Shown: one piece after another, positions 16,400 to 17,254 of the stretch
How positions within the stretch are numbered: position 1 is the first letter of the stretch
Layout of the letters: the number at the start of each line of letters is the position of its first letter
NCBI GenBank assembly: GCA_934234035.1
Contig: CAKQHH010000031.1
Coordinates: 1 to 17,254 of the forward strand
Reading direction: 5' to 3'
Source: an uncultured Clostridia bacterium
Lineage (GTDB): Bacteria; Bacillota; Clostridia; Peptostreptococcales; Anaerovoracaceae
Length of the DNA: 17,254 bases
Made by a program: the position numbers and the translations under genes
The notes under the pieces: generated by a model
Told to the model about the DNA's origin: nothing
The model's database searches: none
The model's input: only the letters and a program-made list of their open reading frames with translations

Positions 16400-16443
16400 A
16401 ATTGACGGCGAAAAGGGTGAGAAGGGCGAGTTCGCCGTCAATT
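16400..16443. repeat. Perfect inverted repeat with 13-bp arms between terminator and array
   Basis: AATTGACGGCGAA (16400-16412) and TTCGCCGTCAATT (16431-16443) enclose an 18-nt purine-rich loop. CTTTCTTC follows, not a clean T-run. It sits alone in non-coding sequence 27 bp before the 86-bp array. It could be a back-up terminator, an operator, or part of the array's leader. Apart from this and the terminator I see nothing in 16192-16469. Confidence 0.75.
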
Positions 16444-16469
16444 CTTTCTTCATTTACCCGTACGATGCG

Positions 16470-17254
16470 GACGTGGTGCTTCACCCCCGCCAAAGCCTTG
16501 ATCTTTCGTTGCGGGGCACCACGTCGCCGGGGCCGGCCGGGCATTCGGCGGTTCCGACGTGGTGCTTCACCCCCGCCAAAGCCTTGATCTTTTGTCGCGG
16601 GGCACCACGTCGCCGGGGCCGGCCGGGCACTCGGCGGCTTCGACGTGGTGCTTCACCCCCGCCAAAGCCTTGATCTTTCGTTGTGGGGCACCACGTCGCC
16701 CGCGCCCGGCGGGCCATCGACTGGTTAGACGTGGTGCTTCACCCCCGACAAAGCCTTGATTCTTCGTCGCGGGGCACCACGTCGCCGGGGTCGACCGGGC
16801 ATTCGGCGGCTTAGACGTGGTGCTTCACCCCCACCAAAGCCTTGATCCCTCGTCGTGGGGCACCACGTCGTCCGGCCCGGCCGGGCATTCGGCGTCTCCG
16901 ACGTGGTGCTTCACCCCTGCCAAAGCCTTGATCCTTCGTCGCGGGGCACCACGTCGCCCGGCTCGGACGGGCATTCGGTGGAGCCGACGTGGTGCTTCAC
17001 CCCCGCCAAAGCCTTGATCCCTCGTCGCTGGGCACCACGTCGCCCGGCTCGGACGGGCATTCGGTGGAGCCGACGTGGTGCTTCACCCCTGCCAAAGCCT
17101 TGATTTTTCGTCGCGGGGCACCACGTCGCCCGCGCCCGACGGTCCTTCGACTGGTTAGACGTGGTGCTTCACCTCCGCCAAAGCCTTGATCCCTCGTCGT
17201 GGGGCACCACGTCGCCCGAACCGGCCGGGCATTCGGCGGCTGCGACGTGGTGCT
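16470..17254 (+). repeat. Right tandem array: nine full 86-bp units plus a partial tenth, each a structured hairpin element
   Basis: Units start at 16470, 16556, 16642, 16728, 16814, 16900, 16986, 17072, 17158 and 17244, an exact 86-bp period running off the window. Each is a 56-bp element plus a 30-bp linker. The outer stem GACGTGGTGC/GCACCACGTC is perfect and invariant in all nine. After a 6-nt 5' bulge (TTCACC), an inner stem CCCGC/GCGGG forms. It is retained as CCCAC/GTGGG in unit 5 and by G-U pairs in units 3, 6, 8 and 9. Unit 7 has one mismatch and unit 4 loses its closing pair. The apical loop has the invariant string CAAAGCCTTGAT in eight units, with ACAAAGCCTTGAT in unit 4. The linkers vary but are all related and GC-rich. 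The period is not divisible by three, so this is not a coding repeat. Confidence 0.95.

Noticed and set aside
16281..17189. Several short + strand frames over the right array
   Set aside because: Each is the same repeat read in shifted frames because 86 is not divisible by three. None has a start context or non-repeat content.
16470..17254. CRISPR array
   Set aside because: The repeat would be 56 bp with internal variation, the 30-bp linkers are related to one another and two are identical, and no cas gene is present in the window.
16470..17254. Integron attC array
   Set aside because: The elements are imperfect palindromes of similar size, but they lack the GTTRRRY/RYYYAAC core sites, and there are no cassettes and no integrase in view.
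1..17254. Transposase, integrase, phage or tRNA genes to explain the arrays as mobile elements
   Set aside because: I found none in the window, and no target-site duplications could be identified because both arrays run up to the window ends.

Overview
The window reads as a chromosomal segment of a Gram-positive anaerobe of the Clostridia. This is inferred from strong AGGAGG-type ribosome binding sites, a GC-rich genome of Firmicutes-like gene content, a lysine-rich secreted protein with InlB-like and Big2 repeats, a bacterial NSS transporter, and a clostridial-type U32/DUF3656 protein. I cannot name the species. All convincing genes lie on the + strand.

Layout. (1) Bases 1-348 hold four copies of an 87-bp tandem repeat. 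Each copy is a 57-bp element bounded by perfect 11-nt inverted arms plus a 30-bp GC-rich linker. A short decayed direct repeat follows (352-418), then an AT-rich regulatory stretch with a perfect 24-bp palindrome (456-479). (2) Bases 603-5720 encode a 1705-residue secreted protein: signal peptide, FG-GAP-like calcium-loop repeats, a beta-rich and possibly aerolysin/ETX-like region, FN3, five InlB-B-type repeats and a basic FN3/Big2 C-terminus. A strong terminator follows at 5756-5791. (3) Bases 5873-14656 are one tightly packed seven-gene operon behind an extended -10 promoter (5809-5837): a D-2-hydroxyacid dehydrogenase, a HAD phosphatase (Gph-like), a U32/DUF3656 RNA-hydroxylation-type protein, sbcD, sbcC, 5-formyltetrahydrofolate cyclo-ligase and a small VanZ-like membrane protein. 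A weak terminator lies at 14685-14702. (4) Bases 14803-16191 encode an 11-segment sodium:neurotransmitter symporter family transporter, closed by a large two-part hairpin terminator (16230-16294). (5) The last kilobase is non-coding: a 13-bp-arm inverted repeat (16400-16443), then nine full copies and a partial tenth copy of an exact-period 86-bp tandem repeat (16470-17254) that runs off the window.

The operon mixes housekeeping metabolism (hydroxyacid redox, phosphoglycolate-type salvage, folate), RNA modification and DNA repair (SbcCD). The genes look co-transcribed, not parts of one pathway.

The most unusual content is the pair of terminal arrays. Read on the minus strand, the left array is homologous to the right array. 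The outer stem differs by a compensatory T-A to G-C change. Within the right array the inner stem shows a further compensatory pair (CCCGC/GCGGG to CCCAC/GTGGG) and several G-U-tolerated changes, all compatible with a + strand transcript. I read this as a family of tandem structured elements, possibly RNA, placed in opposite orientation and pointing outward from the gene block. I cannot assign it to a known class.
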